Assembly: GCF_004341515.1 (NCBI RefSeq)
Contig: NZ_SLZF01000007.1
Coordinates: 248,001 to 312,000 of the forward strand
Direction: 5' to 3'
DNA from: Allobosea sp. BK604
Lineage (GTDB): Bacteria; Pseudomonadota; Alphaproteobacteria; Rhizobiales; Beijerinckiaceae
Length of the DNA: 64,000 nt
Shown here one piece after another: positions 26,948-35,729 of this stretch (its first letter is position 1; each line of letters starts with the position of its first letter). The notes below the pieces were generated by a model. The model ran no database searches. It was given only the letters and a program-made list of their open reading frames with translations, and had not been told where the DNA came from. The position numbers and the translations under genes were made by a program.

Positions 26948-28729
26948 GTGACGTCGATCCAGTCCTTTCCGCCGATCACGCTCAGGGATCGGATCGCCAG
27001 CGCGCATGAACTGATCGTCGGCCGCCGCTTCGACGAGGCCGAGGCGCTTCTCGACGAGGTGCTGCAGGCCGATCCCGGCCATGCCGAGGCGCTGAATGCG
27101 TTGGGCGGTGTCGCGCTCGCCCGCAAGGACGGCGCGCGCGCCGGCGAGATCCTGTCGGCCGCGGCGACGGCCTTTCCTGATGATGCGGCCATCGTCAACA
27201 ATCTCGGTCTCGCGCATCAGATGCTGGGCCGGCTCGACGAGGCGATCGTCTGCTTCGAGCGTGCCACGGCGCTGACGCCGCAGGCCGACGGCCCGCTACA
27301 CTCGCTCGCGACCGCCCGCTTCATGATGAACAACCTGCCCGGGGCGCGCATGGCCGCGGAGCAGATCCTTGCGCGCTCGCCGGATGCACCGGAAGCGGTC
27401 AGCCTGCTCGGCATGGTCGCCCTGGCCGAGGGGAACAAGGAACAGGCCGAGCTCCATCTGAGCCGCGCGCTTGCGCTCAATCCCAACGATGCGGCCGCGC
27501 TGCGGACGCTGTCGATCTGCTGCTACGATCGCCTTCGCTTCGATGAGGCCCTGCATCTGGCCGAGCGGGCGCGGCTGGCCGCGCCGCTGGATATGGATAT
27601 CGTCGAGCATCTCGCCCGCTGCGAAGCGGCGCTCGGCCTTTATCCGCAAGCCGAGGCGTCCTGCCGCAAGCTCCTCGCCTTCGCGCCGAACCATCTCGGC
27701 GTGCGCGAATTGCTGGCCCGGGTGCTGGTCATGACCGGCCGGCCGGACGCTGGGATCGCGGAACTGACCAAGCTGGTGAAGGCCTCCCCGAAATCGGTGG
27801 AGCCCCTGCTCGGTCTTGCCGCGACCTTGCGCTTCGCCGGCCGTCTGACCCAGGCGCTGCCCTTCGTGCAGCACGCGCTGAAGCTCGATCCCGACAACGC
27901 CTCGGCGCTGGACGTGAGGGCCGAGCTCTCTCTCGCCATCGGGCGTTTTCTGCCGCGGCTCGAAAGCGGCGGGGTGCAGCCGGAGCAGGTCAATGTGCCG
28001 CCGGGCATGCGTGCGGCGGATTTCATCCTGTTCTCGCGCTTCCTCGCGCGGTTGAGCGAGGGCGGCGCGCCGGTTCGGCTGGGGGCCGACGAGCGTTTCT
28101 GGCCGCTCGCGGCGCATCTGCGCGTGCCGATCGAGATTCCACCGCCCGATTCCGAGGCTCCCGCGGTGGCCCTGCCGGCGCTGATGCGCCGCTTCGACCT
28201 CGACGCCACGACCGTCGCGCAGAGCGTGCCTTATCTGCAGCCCAATCCCACGCTCGAGCAGCGCTGGCAGCAGGCGCTCAGCGAGTATCCGCGTCCCTGG
28301 ATCGGCGTCGTCTGGGAAAACCATGCCTCCGGCCTCGGCATGGACCAGGTCCGCGCCGCCATGCCGGGACGCGGCACCGTGATCAGCCTGATGACCGGCC
28401 AGGCTCGCCACGACCTCGCGGCATGGCCGGAAGCGATCGATGCCGGGCGCCATATGGATGGCTTTGACGAGATGATCGGCGCCATCGCCAATCTCGACGC
28501 CGTCATCGGGCCCGACGTCTCCGCGCTGCATCTGGCAGGAGCGCTAGGGCGACCCGGCTTCGTCGTCGTCTCCGCGGGCTATCCCTGGTATTGGGCGGCG
28601 CAGGACGGGCACTCGCTCTGGTATCCGAGCATCGAGGTCATGCCCCAGGAGCAGCCCGGCCAGTGGTCGCAGGTCGTCGCTGACCTGCACCAGCGCCTGT
28701 CGCAGCGCTTCGCGGATCTCAGGAACTAG
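26948..28729 (+). CDS. TPR protein with glycosyltransferase-like C-terminal domain
   Basis: 593 residues from a GTG, 4 bases after DUF3540. Residues about 10-320 are tetratricopeptide repeats. The C-terminal 220 residues resemble the domain fused to TPRs in many alphaproteobacterial proteins of GT9/GT41 type: NLDAVIGPDVSALHLAGALGRP and LWYPSIEV match the usual VIxxDTxxAHLAGALGxP and PWYPS motifs. Here DTSVAH is DVSALH, and the tryptophan-rich loop is altered, so catalysis is uncertain. It could glycosylate a spike component or effector, or be a scaffold only. It is the last gene of the operon. Confidence 0.75.
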   Translation: MTSIQSFPPITLRDRIASAHELIVGRRFDEAEALLDEVLQADPGHAEALNALGGVALARKDGARAGEILSAAATAFPDDAAIVNNLGLAHQMLGRLDEAIVCFERATALTPQADGPLHSLATARFMMNNLPGARMAAEQILARSPDAPEAVSLLGMVALAEGNKEQAELHLSRALALNPNDAAALRTLSICCYDRLRFDEALHLAERARLAAPLDMDIVEHLARCEAALGLYPQAEASCRKLLAFAPNHLGVRELLARVLVMTGRPDAGIAELTKLVKASPKSVEPLLGLAATLRFAGRLTQALPFVQHALKLDPDNASALDVRAELSLAIGRFLPRLESGGVQPEQVNVPPGMRAADFILFSRFLARLSEGGAPVRLGADERFWPLAAHLRVPIEIPPPDSEAPAVALPALMRRFDLDATTVAQSVPYLQPNPTLEQRWQQALSEYPRPWIGVVWENHASGLGMDQVRAAMPGRGTVISLMTGQARHDLAAWPEAIDAGRHMDGFDEMIGAIANLDAVIGPDVSALHLAGALGRPGFVVVSAGYPWYWAAQDGHSLWYPSIEVMPQEQPGQWSQVVADLHQRLSQRFADLRN

Positions 28730-28828
28730 AGCATTTTCGAACGAAGCGGGCACCGGTCCGCGTAAAGAACATACGATAAAACAAAGGCCTAGAGAGTTTT
28801 CGCGATTCGAAGACACGCGGAAATGCTC
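28728..28828. repeat. Dispersed intergenic inverted-repeat element
   Basis: A roughly 100-base element bounded by GAGCATTT (28729-28736) and its complement AAATGCTC (28821-28828), starting within the TAG stop of the TPR gene. Its internal text (CACCGGTCCGCGTAAAGAA, ATAAAACAAAGGCCTAGAG) is of a kind I recall as a recurrent non-coding element in Rhizobiales genomes. It may also act as a transcription barrier between the T6SS operon and the convergent patatin gene. Confidence 0.6.
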
Positions 28829-28856
28829 CAGGATCCGCGACTTCTCCGGAACCGGC

Positions 28857-30023
28857 TCAGCGCCGCTCGAAATCGCGATGCACGTCATGGGCGACGATGC
28901 CGGCGCCATCAGGCGGGATCGTCAGCCAGTCCTTGCGGGTCAGCGTCTGCTTGGTGTCCTCGTAGCCGGAATGCCAGTGCTCCCGCATCGAGGTGCGCGA
29001 GAACTCGTAGTCCTTGGCGTGTCCCTCATAGGATTTCTGCTGGTAGATCAGCTGCAGGATCGTGTGCTCAGGCATCAGCGAGAGGTCGTCGCGCAGCTTG
29101 CGGTCGTCCTCGGTCAGGTCGGCATCCGGAATCTTGGTCAGCGCCTGATGCGTCTTCTTCTTCCAGTTCTGCAGCAGCTGGAACAGGTCGGTGGTGAGGC
29201 GCGTGCGCGAGGAATACATGATGTCCTTGTGCCGGCCCATCACGTCCTGCAGCGTGCGCGGCAGCGAGCCGCGCGCCGAGAACAGGTCGACCTGGAAGAT
29301 CAGCGAATTCAGCGTGTCTTCCTGCGCCAGCAGATGCTGCAGCGGCGTGTTCGAGACGATGCCGCCATCCCAGTAATGGTCGGTGCCGATCTGCACCGTC
29401 GGGAAGGCCGGTGGCAGCGCGCCCGAGGCCATCACATGCTCGGGCTCGATATGCTCGCGCATATTGTCGAAATAGACGAAATTGCCCGAAAGCGCGTTCA
29501 CGGCGCCGACCGAGAAATGCACGCTGCGGCTGTTGATCAGCTCGAAATCGACGAGATCCAGCAAGGTCTCGCGTAGCGGCGCGGTGTCGTAGAAGCTCGT
29601 CGCGTCGCTGGCGCCGGCCAGCGCGAACCACGGATTGGTCTTGCGCGGCTCGAAGAAGCCGGGCTGGCCGAGCAGCATCGTGTAGAGCGAGCTCGTGGCA
29701 TTGCGGGCCTGACGGAAGACGTCGCCCTCCGGCGTGTACCACCAGACCTTGCGGTCGGTGATCCGGTTCCAGAAGCTCTCCAGACGTTCCAGCCGGCGCT
29801 CGCGCGGGTTGCCGGCGATGATCGCCGAGTTGATCGCACCGATCGAGACGCCCGAGACCCAGTCCGGCTCGATATCGGCCTCATGCAGCGCCTGATAGAC
29901 GCCGGCCTGATAGGCGCCGAGCGCTCCGCCGCCCTGCAGCACGAGGGCGACGCGGTCGCAGCGCTCGGGGCGCCAGCCCAGATAGCGGCTCGCGGACAAG
30001 GATGCTTTCGGCGGAGCATTCAT
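28857..30023 (-). CDS. Patatin-like phospholipase/esterase (DUF3734 type)
   Basis: 388 residues. Oxyanion loop GGGALG at 31-36, nucleophile Ser60 in GVSIG, catalytic Asp219 in YWDGG. The C-terminal third (LFQLLQNWKKKTHQALTKIP onward, ending HDVHRDFERR) fits DUF3734. No signal peptide. Proteins of this type are regularly found beside 3-hydroxybutyrate dehydrogenase and are thought to act on intracellular polyester or lipid. Here it is divergent from bdhA with a 210-base shared promoter region. Its strand and family argue against it being a T6SS phospholipase effector. Confidence 0.88.
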   Translation of the reverse strand: MNAPPKASLSASRYLGWRPERCDRVALVLQGGGALGAYQAGVYQALHEADIEPDWVSGVSIGAINSAIIAGNPRERRLERLESFWNRITDRKVWWYTPEGDVFRQARNATSSLYTMLLGQPGFFEPRKTNPWFALAGASDATSFYDTAPLRETLLDLVDFELINSRSVHFSVGAVNALSGNFVYFDNMREHIEPEHVMASGALPPAFPTVQIGTDHYWDGGIVSNTPLQHLLAQEDTLNSLIFQVDLFSARGSLPRTLQDVMGRHKDIMYSSRTRLTTDLFQLLQNWKKKTHQALTKIPDADLTEDDRKLRDDLSLMPEHTILQLIYQQKSYEGHAKDYEFSRTSMREHWHSGYEDTKQTLTRKDWLTIPPDGAGIVAHDVHRDFERR

Positions 30024-30233
30024 GACGCAAGTATCCTTGAGTTATCGCACTGCGGCAAAGACAATTGGAGAGGACTGCGAGGTGACAGCCATGTGACGCG
30101 GGCAATTGGCGCAGCGGTTGTCATCTTTCCGTCAGACAAGCTTCATCGCTGCGTCAGCTTGCTCTTCCACGCCAGAAGGCATGGTTTTTGCGCCGCACAC
30201 AAGTGTTCGCCGCGCAACTCGGAGGAGAGCAGG

Positions 30234-31016
30234 ATGCTTAAGGGCAAGACGGCCGTCGTCACGGGCTCGACTTCGGGGATAGGGCTCGCCATCGCCCGCG
30301 CCTACGCCGCGCAGGGCGCCAATATCGTCATCAACGGCTTCGGCGCGCCTGAGGATATCGAGAAGGAACGTGCCGGCATCGAGAGTGAGTTCGGCGTCAA
30401 GGCGCGCTATTCCGCCGCCGACATGGCCCATGGCGGCGCGATCGCGGCGATGATCGCCGAGGCCGAAGCCGAATTCGGCTCGGTCGACGTGCTCGTCAAC
30501 AATGCCGGCATCCAGTTCGTCTCGCCGATCGAGGAATTCCCGATCGAGAAATGGGACGCGATCATCGCGATCAACCTCTCCGCCGCCTTCCACGCCATTC
30601 GCGCCGCGCTGCCCGGCATGAAGCAGCGGAAATGGGGCCGCATCATCAACACGGCCTCGGCCCACGCGCTGGTCGCCTCGCCCTTCAAGAGCGCCTATGT
30701 CGCCGCCAAGCACGGCATTGCCGGCCTGACCAAGACGGTCGCGCTCGAAGCCGCCACGTTCGGCGTCACCGTCAACGCGATCTGCCCCGGCTATGTCTGG
30801 ACCCCCCTGGTCGAGAAGCAGATCCCGGACACGATGGCGGCGCGCGGCCTGACCCGCGAGCAGGTCATCAACGACGTGCTGCTCGACGCCCAGCCGACCA
30901 AGCAATTCGTCACCAGCGAGGAAGTGGCCGATCTCGCCGTCTTCCTCGCCTCCGACTCGGCCAAGTCGATCACCGGCGTCATCCTGCCGATCGACGGCGG
31001 CTGGACCGCGCATTGA
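30234..31016 (+). CDS. bdhA: 3-hydroxybutyrate dehydrogenase
   Basis: 260 residues, short-chain dehydrogenase. The NAD-binding TGSTSGIG motif is at 9-16; NNAG, the INTAS catalytic-Ser strand and YVAAK (Tyr-x3-Lys) follow. The QPTKQFVTSEEVADLAVFLAS and GWTAH ending are characteristic of D-3-hydroxybutyrate dehydrogenase. It interconverts 3-hydroxybutyrate and acetoacetate with NAD. GGAGAGCAGG precedes the ATG at 30234; the frame is open further upstream but without family similarity. Acetoacetate decarboxylase follows after 10 bases, so the two form an operon. Confidence 0.92.
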   Translation: MLKGKTAVVTGSTSGIGLAIARAYAAQGANIVINGFGAPEDIEKERAGIESEFGVKARYSAADMAHGGAIAAMIAEAEAEFGSVDVLVNNAGIQFVSPIEEFPIEKWDAIIAINLSAAFHAIRAALPGMKQRKWGRIINTASAHALVASPFKSAYVAAKHGIAGLTKTVALEAATFGVTVNAICPGYVWTPLVEKQIPDTMAARGLTREQVINDVLLDAQPTKQFVTSEEVADLAVFLASDSAKSITGVILPIDGGWTAH

Positions 31017-31026
31017 GGATCTGACG

Positions 31027-31773
31027 ATGAACCGCCAGCAGATCCTCGACCTGCCTTCGATGCCGCTCGCCGGCCCGAGCTACCCGGCCGGCCCGTATCG
31101 CTTCATCGACCGCGAATACATGATCATCAGCTACGAGACCGATCCCGAGCTGATCCGTCACCATCTGCCCGAGCCGCTGGAGCCGATCGATACGCCGGTC
31201 GTCCATTACGAGTGGATCAAGATGCCGGATTCCTCCGGTTTCGGGAACTACACCGAGACCGGCATCGTCATCCCCTGCAAGTTCGGGGACGAGGAGGTCA
31301 ATTTCGTCTCGCAAATGTATCTCGATGTCGAGCCGCCGATCTCGGCCGGTCGCGAAATCTGGGGCTTCCCGAAGAAATACGCCCATCCCAAGCTCGAGCT
31401 GGTCAAGGATACGCTCACGGGCACGCTCGAATATGCCGGCCAGCAGGTCGCCATGGGCTCGATGGGCTACAAGCACGAGAGCCTCGCCGGCAACGGCGTC
31501 AGGACGACTGCGATCCTGACCAAGACCCAGGTCAACCTGAAGATCATCCCGGGCGTCGATGGCGAGCCGGAGATCTGCCAGCTCGTCGCGCTCAACCTGA
31601 CCGACATCACGGTGAAGGGCTCCTGGATCGGCCCCGGCCGGCTCCATCTCATCCCACATGTCAACGCGCCCGTCGCCGACCTGCCGGTGCGCAAGGTCAT
31701 CGGCGCGCATCACTTCATCGCCGACCTGACGCTGCCCTTCGGCCGCAAGATCCACGACTACATGAAGGGCTGA
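31027..31773 (+). CDS. adc: Acetoacetate decarboxylase
   Basis: 248 residues, the normal length. The active-site region reads GREIWGFPKKYAHP; Lys116, next to Lys117, is in the place of the Schiff-base lysine of the family. Other family segments are EPIDTPVVHYEW and WIGPGRLHL. It decarboxylates acetoacetate to acetone and CO2, draining the product of the upstream 3-hydroxybutyrate dehydrogenase. Some relatives act on other beta-keto acids. Confidence 0.92.
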   Translation: MNRQQILDLPSMPLAGPSYPAGPYRFIDREYMIISYETDPELIRHHLPEPLEPIDTPVVHYEWIKMPDSSGFGNYTETGIVIPCKFGDEEVNFVSQMYLDVEPPISAGREIWGFPKKYAHPKLELVKDTLTGTLEYAGQQVAMGSMGYKHESLAGNGVRTTAILTKTQVNLKIIPGVDGEPEICQLVALNLTDITVKGSWIGPGRLHLIPHVNAPVADLPVRKVIGAHHFIADLTLPFGRKIHDYMKG

Positions 31774-31796
31774 GGCCTTTCAGCCATTGGGACTGA

Positions 31797-31850
31797 CTCA
31801 ACCCTGATCCTGAGACGCGGGCCTCGCCCGCTCCTCGGGACAGGGTTGAG
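31797..31850. terminator. Bidirectional terminator-like hairpin
   Basis: Outer arms CTCAACCCTG (31797-31806) and CAGGGTTGAG (31841-31850) enclose an inner stem GCGGGC/GCCCGC (817-822 and 826-831 of 31 kb) with a 3-base loop and partial pairing between. It lies between the convergent ends of adc and the GntR gene. It may double as a dispersed palindromic element. Confidence 0.6.
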
Positions 31851-31874
31851 ACTTAAGGCGACGCTCCCGATCCC

Positions 31875-32690
31875 TCAGCGCACTTCATTGATGTAGCGAT
31901 GGTGCTCCGTGCTGGCCCGATGCCAGCCGAGGATCGTCGGAGCGCCGGCCTGGTCATAGGCGATCTCCTCGATCGTCAGCATAGGCGCCGGCAAGCTCAG
32001 GTTCAGCAGCCGCGCATCCTCCGCATCGGCGAAATCGGCTGTGAGCTGCTCACGCACTGCCGAGATCCGGATGCCGTAGCGCTCCAGCAGATGGATATAG
32101 AGCAGCTCCGGCAGTTCTGCCGGCTCGTGCGGCAGCCCAGGCACGCGCTCGGCCGCGAGCACGAGTCTGTCATGCATGACCGGCCTGTCGTCGACATGGC
32201 GGATGCGGTGGATCTTCACGACCTCGGCCCCGGGCGCGATCTGCAACTGCTCGCTCTCGCGCTCGCTCGCCTTGAGGAGGCCGACGCTCAAGACCTCGGC
32301 ACGTGAGCGCACCAGGGTGCCGTCGGCCCGGTGCAGTCGGAAATACTGGAAGAAGATGCGCATGCTGTGATGCGGGCTGCGTCCCGTCACCACCGTGCCG
32401 GTCTTGCGCCGCCGCGAGAGCAGCCCCTCCGCCACGAGATCGCTCATCGCCCGGCGCACCGTGCCGACGGCGATGCCGAACATTTGCGCAAGCGCCGTCT
32501 CGTTCGGCAGCACCGTGCCGGGCGGCCACTCGCCCATCAGGATGGCCTCGGACATGTGCCGCTTGGCCTTTTCGTAAAGCGGAAGCGCCTCGGTCGCCGT
32601 CAGGTTCGGGATCGCGCCGCTCGGAATGCCGAGCGGGCTGCCCGCCTCCGAGGCAGGGCTCGACTTTTTTTTGGCATTGACAGCCGGCAT
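31875..32690 (-). CDS. GntR-family regulator, HutC/UTRA subfamily
   Basis: 271 residues. A wHTH domain lies at about 35-105 (GTVLPNETALAQMFGIAVGTVRRAMSDL). A UTRA ligand-binding domain follows, with SVGLLKASERESEQLQI and IHRIRHVDDRPVMHDRLVL. A short Lys/Ser-rich N-terminal tail precedes it. It is divergent from the M20 hydrolase and ABC importer genes starting at 32823, so it most likely represses that operon and itself. Two palindromes lie in the shared 132-base promoter region. Confidence 0.9.
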   Translation of the reverse strand: MPAVNAKKKSSPASEAGSPLGIPSGAIPNLTATEALPLYEKAKRHMSEAILMGEWPPGTVLPNETALAQMFGIAVGTVRRAMSDLVAEGLLSRRRKTGTVVTGRSPHHSMRIFFQYFRLHRADGTLVRSRAEVLSVGLLKASERESEQLQIAPGAEVVKIHRIRHVDDRPVMHDRLVLAAERVPGLPHEPAELPELLYIHLLERYGIRISAVREQLTADFADAEDARLLNLSLPAPMLTIEEIAYDQAGAPTILGWHRASTEHHRYINEVR

Positions 32691-32708
32691 GCGCTGCTTC
32701 CTATTTCT

Positions 32709-32721
32709 ATATAGTTTATAT
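32709..32721. promoter_or_regulatory. AT-rich palindrome, candidate GntR operator
   Basis: ATATA-GTT-TATAT lies 18 bases upstream of the GntR start codon, where it would overlap the regulator's own promoter. Short A/T dyads are typical sites for HutC/UTRA regulators. Confidence 0.45.
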
Positions 32722-32778
32722 GAAAGTGGGTTGTCGCCGCAATGGCGTTGTCGTTCTCATCCTCGTCTGTGCCTCGCA

Positions 32779-32801
32779 GATTGTGGCTGCCAGCCACAAT
32801 C
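32779..32801. promoter_or_regulatory. Perfect 10-bp-arm palindrome upstream of the M20 operon
   Basis: Arms GATTGTGGCT (32779-32788) and AGCCACAATC (32792-32801) are separated by GCC. It lies 21 bases before the ATG at 32823. Either an operator for a regulator of the importer operon or a leader hairpin. A shorter similar dyad, GTGGCC-GT-GGCCAC, occurs after the last gene of the operon (40358-40371). Confidence 0.5.
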
Positions 32802-32822
32802 ACGGCCTTGGCCAGCTGAGCG

Positions 32823-34139
32823 ATGGCTCTGCCGGGCCCAGCGCCGATGACCGCGCCGCTCGATGCGGCGCTGGCTGCGATCGGCGAGATCTCTGATGGC
32901 GCGATTGCCGATCTCGGCCGGATGATCGCCGTCGACACGACCTTTCCGCCGGGGCAGGGCTACGATGCCTTCGCCGAGCTGATGCAGGAGCTGAGCGCGC
33001 CGCTTGGCTTCGTCTCCGAGCGGGTCGTGGTGCCCGACGCGCTCTGGCATGTGCCGGGCGGCCCGGCGTCAGGCCGGCGCACCAACCTCATTGCGACGCG
33101 ACCCAGCGGCAAGCCGGTCTGCGGCCTCTATTTCCATGTCGATACCGTGCCGGCCGCCCCGGGCTGGTCCTCGGATCCGTTCAGCCTGATCCGCGATGGC
33201 GACAAGCTGGTCGGCCTCGGCGCGGCCGACATGAAAGGCAGCATCGCCGCGGTGCTGCTGGCTCTGCAGGCGGCGCGCGAGCATGGCGTCGCGCTGGCCT
33301 ATGATCCGATGCTGCTCTTCTGCACGGACGAGGAGGGCGGGCTCTATCCCGGCATCCGCTATCTCGCCGAGCAGGGCAGGCTCGAAGGCCATATCCTCAA
33401 TTTCAACGGCAGTGCCGAGGCGCGGATCTGGGCCGGCTGCTTCGGCCTGTTCAACCTGCTGGTCAGCGTGCGGGGAGAGGCCGTCCATGCCGGCGAGGGC
33501 AATCGCAGCGGCGCCGGCCTCAACGCCATCGAGGCGGCTCTTCCGCTGCTGCAGGCGCTGGCCGAGCTCAAGCCGCGCATCGCCGAGCGGGTCTCGGCCC
33601 TGCCACCTCCGCCTCATGCGGCCGGGCCGCTCAGAGGCCAGCTCAGCATCGTCACCGCCCATGGCGGAACCGCCGGCGGGCAAGTGCCCTCCCTGTTCGA
33701 GATCACGCTCAACCGGCGCTACGCGCCTGAAGAGCGCTTCGAGGACGCGCTTGCCGAAATCCAGGCGGTGATCGATGCGGCGGCTGCGCAGATGCCCGGC
33801 CTTGGCATCGAGACCCGGCTGATCGGTCATTTGATCCCGACCGATGATCCGGCTGGGCCGCATTGGCCGCGCTGGCAGCGCGCCATGGGGCAGGGCTTCG
33901 GCTATGCGGCAGACCAGTTCCGCAAATGGGGCGCGGCGAGCTGTTCCGATTTCGGCTATGTTCAGCGCACCGGCATGCGCGAAATCCTGCTCGGCGGCCT
34001 GGGCCGGCCCAACCGCAACATCCACGCGCCCGGCGAGCACACCACGGTGTCCGATCTCGTCGCGCTCGCGCGTAGCGTCCTTGCCTATCTAGCCGCCGAT
34101 TTCGCGCCTGAACTGATCCCTGAACGAAGCCACAGCTGA
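32823..34139 (+). CDS. M20-family metallohydrolase (ArgE/DapE/CPG2 type)
   Basis: 438 residues. Metal-site motifs: HVDTVP (about 106-111), GAADMKG (about 136-142) and CTDEEGG (about 166-172). The late His motif is in NIHAPGEH near the C-terminus. Such enzymes hydrolyse peptides, N-acyl amino acids or carbamoyl compounds. It heads an operon with a dipeptide-type ABC importer, so it probably processes the imported compound. The exact substrate is not evident. An in-frame ATG at 32847 would shorten it by eight residues. Confidence 0.88.
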   Translation: MALPGPAPMTAPLDAALAAIGEISDGAIADLGRMIAVDTTFPPGQGYDAFAELMQELSAPLGFVSERVVVPDALWHVPGGPASGRRTNLIATRPSGKPVCGLYFHVDTVPAAPGWSSDPFSLIRDGDKLVGLGAADMKGSIAAVLLALQAAREHGVALAYDPMLLFCTDEEGGLYPGIRYLAEQGRLEGHILNFNGSAEARIWAGCFGLFNLLVSVRGEAVHAGEGNRSGAGLNAIEAALPLLQALAELKPRIAERVSALPPPPHAAGPLRGQLSIVTAHGGTAGGQVPSLFEITLNRRYAPEERFEDALAEIQAVIDAAAAQMPGLGIETRLIGHLIPTDDPAGPHWPRWQRAMGQGFGYAADQFRKWGAASCSDFGYVQRTGMREILLGGLGRPNRNIHAPGEHTTVSDLVALARSVLAYLAADFAPELIPERSHS

Positions 34140-34151
34140 AAGGAGCGCCCC

Positions 34152-35708
34152 ATGCCGACCGTCGATCGTCGCAGTTTCCTGGCCGCCTCCGCCGCCCTAG
34201 GCGGCCTCGCCATCTCCGGCCTCGACGTCGGCGCGCAGACGGCGCCACGCCGTGGTGGCACCTTGCGCGTCAGCGTCGACCAGGCCGTCTCCAAGCTGAA
34301 CCCGCTGCTGACCCGGGTGAATCCCGAATATCTCGTCGCCGAGCTGCTCTATTCCGGCCTGACCCGGCTCGCGCTCGACATGAGCGCCGAGCCCGACCTC
34401 GCCGAATCCTGGACCAATTCCGCCGACCTGCTGGAATGGACCTTCAACCTGCGCAAGGGCGTGACCTTCCATGATGGCAGCCCCTGCACGGCGGCCGATG
34501 TGGTCGCGAGTTTCGAGGCGATCCTCGACGCCAAGACCGCCTCGCCGGCGCGCCAGAATGTCGGGCCGATCGCCAAGATCGCCGCCAAGGATGACAGCAC
34601 GGTCGTCTTCACCCTGTCGGCGCCGTTCGCCGACCTGCCTGTGACGCTGGCCTACACCAACGCCAAGATCGTCCCGGCCGCAGTGCTCAAGTCCGGCCTC
34701 GAGAAGCTCGACCGCGAGGCTGTTGGTACCGGCCCGTTCAAGCTCGTTTCCTTCGAGCCCGAGCGCCAGATCGTCGTCACCCGCAACGACGCCTATTACG
34801 ACAAGGCGCGGCCCTATCTCGACCGTGTCGTCGTCGTGGTCTACCCGGACAGCACCGCCGAGGGCTCGGCCCTGATCGCGGGCGATACCGACCTGATCTC
34901 GACCGTGCCGCCGACCGAGTTCGCACGGATCAGCAAGGCCTCGGGCGTGAAGGGCTTGCGTGTCGCCTCCGGCCAGTTCTGCAACGTCAATTTCGGCTGC
35001 GACCAGAAGCCGTTCAACGATGTCCGTGTCCGCCAGGCGCTGGCGCTGACCGTCGACCGCAACGCCATGGTCGATTTCGTCACCGAGGGGCTCGGCACGG
35101 TCGGCAACGACGTACCGCTGAACAGCGCCTATCGCTTCTTCGCCGATCTGCCGCGCAAGGCGCCCGATCTCGCCAAGGCCAAGAAGCTCCTGGCCGATGC
35201 CGGCTATCCCAACGGGCTCGAGGTGACGCTGATCGCCTCCGACCGGCCGCCGCTGCGCACGCAGCTCGCCGTCGCGCTGCGTGAGATGGCCAAGCCCGCG
35301 GGCTTCACCATCAACGTCCAGACCATGCCGCACGCGACCTATCTCGACCAGGTCTGGAAGAAGGGCTCCTTCTATGTCGGCTTCTACAATATGCAGCCCA
35401 CGGCCGACGCCATTTTCGCGCTGCTCTACACCTCGAACGCCGCCTGGAACGAAACGCGCTGGAACAACGCGGGTTTCGACAAGCTGGTCAACGAGGCGCG
35501 TGCCACCGTCGACGAGGCCAGGCGCCGCGATCTCTATGCCCAGGCGCAGAAGCTGATGCACGAGGAGGTGCCCTCGATCATCCCGGCCTTCTTCGATCTG
35601 CTCGCCGCCCAGCGCGACTGGGTCGAGGGCTACAAGCTGCATCCGCGCGGCGCCGTCTTCCGGCTCGACTACGTCTCGCTCGGCGCCGGCGCGCCGAAGC
35701 GCGGCTGA
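34152..35708 (+). CDS. ABC transporter substrate-binding protein, dipeptide/oligopeptide family (SBP_bac_5)
   Basis: 518 residues. The N-terminus has a signal peptide with a Tat-like twin Arg (DRRSFLAASAALGGLAI). The mature protein shows SBP_bac_5 features: AESWTNSADLLEWTFNLRKGVTFHDG, GTGPFKLVSFEPER, and FNDVRVRQALALTVDR. It captures peptides or related solutes in the periplasm for the permeases that follow. It starts 12 bases after the M20 hydrolase with AAAGGAG as ribosome site. Confidence 0.92.
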   Translation: MPTVDRRSFLAASAALGGLAISGLDVGAQTAPRRGGTLRVSVDQAVSKLNPLLTRVNPEYLVAELLYSGLTRLALDMSAEPDLAESWTNSADLLEWTFNLRKGVTFHDGSPCTAADVVASFEAILDAKTASPARQNVGPIAKIAAKDDSTVVFTLSAPFADLPVTLAYTNAKIVPAAVLKSGLEKLDREAVGTGPFKLVSFEPERQIVVTRNDAYYDKARPYLDRVVVVVYPDSTAEGSALIAGDTDLISTVPPTEFARISKASGVKGLRVASGQFCNVNFGCDQKPFNDVRVRQALALTVDRNAMVDFVTEGLGTVGNDVPLNSAYRFFADLPRKAPDLAKAKKLLADAGYPNGLEVTLIASDRPPLRTQLAVALREMAKPAGFTINVQTMPHATYLDQVWKKGSFYVGFYNMQPTADAIFALLYTSNAAWNETRWNNAGFDKLVNEARATVDEARRRDLYAQAQKLMHEEVPSIIPAFFDLLAAQRDWVEGYKLHPRGAVFRLDYVSLGAGAPKRG

Positions 35709-35729
35709 GCCGAGGGCAGGGCGGCAGGC

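Noticed and set aside
28857..30023. Patatin-like protein as a T6SS phospholipase effector
   Set aside because: It is next to the T6SS operon but on the opposite strand, divergent from bdhA. Its DUF3734-type C-terminus fits the family linked to 3-hydroxybutyrate metabolism. There is no immunity-like gene or T6SS-targeting feature.
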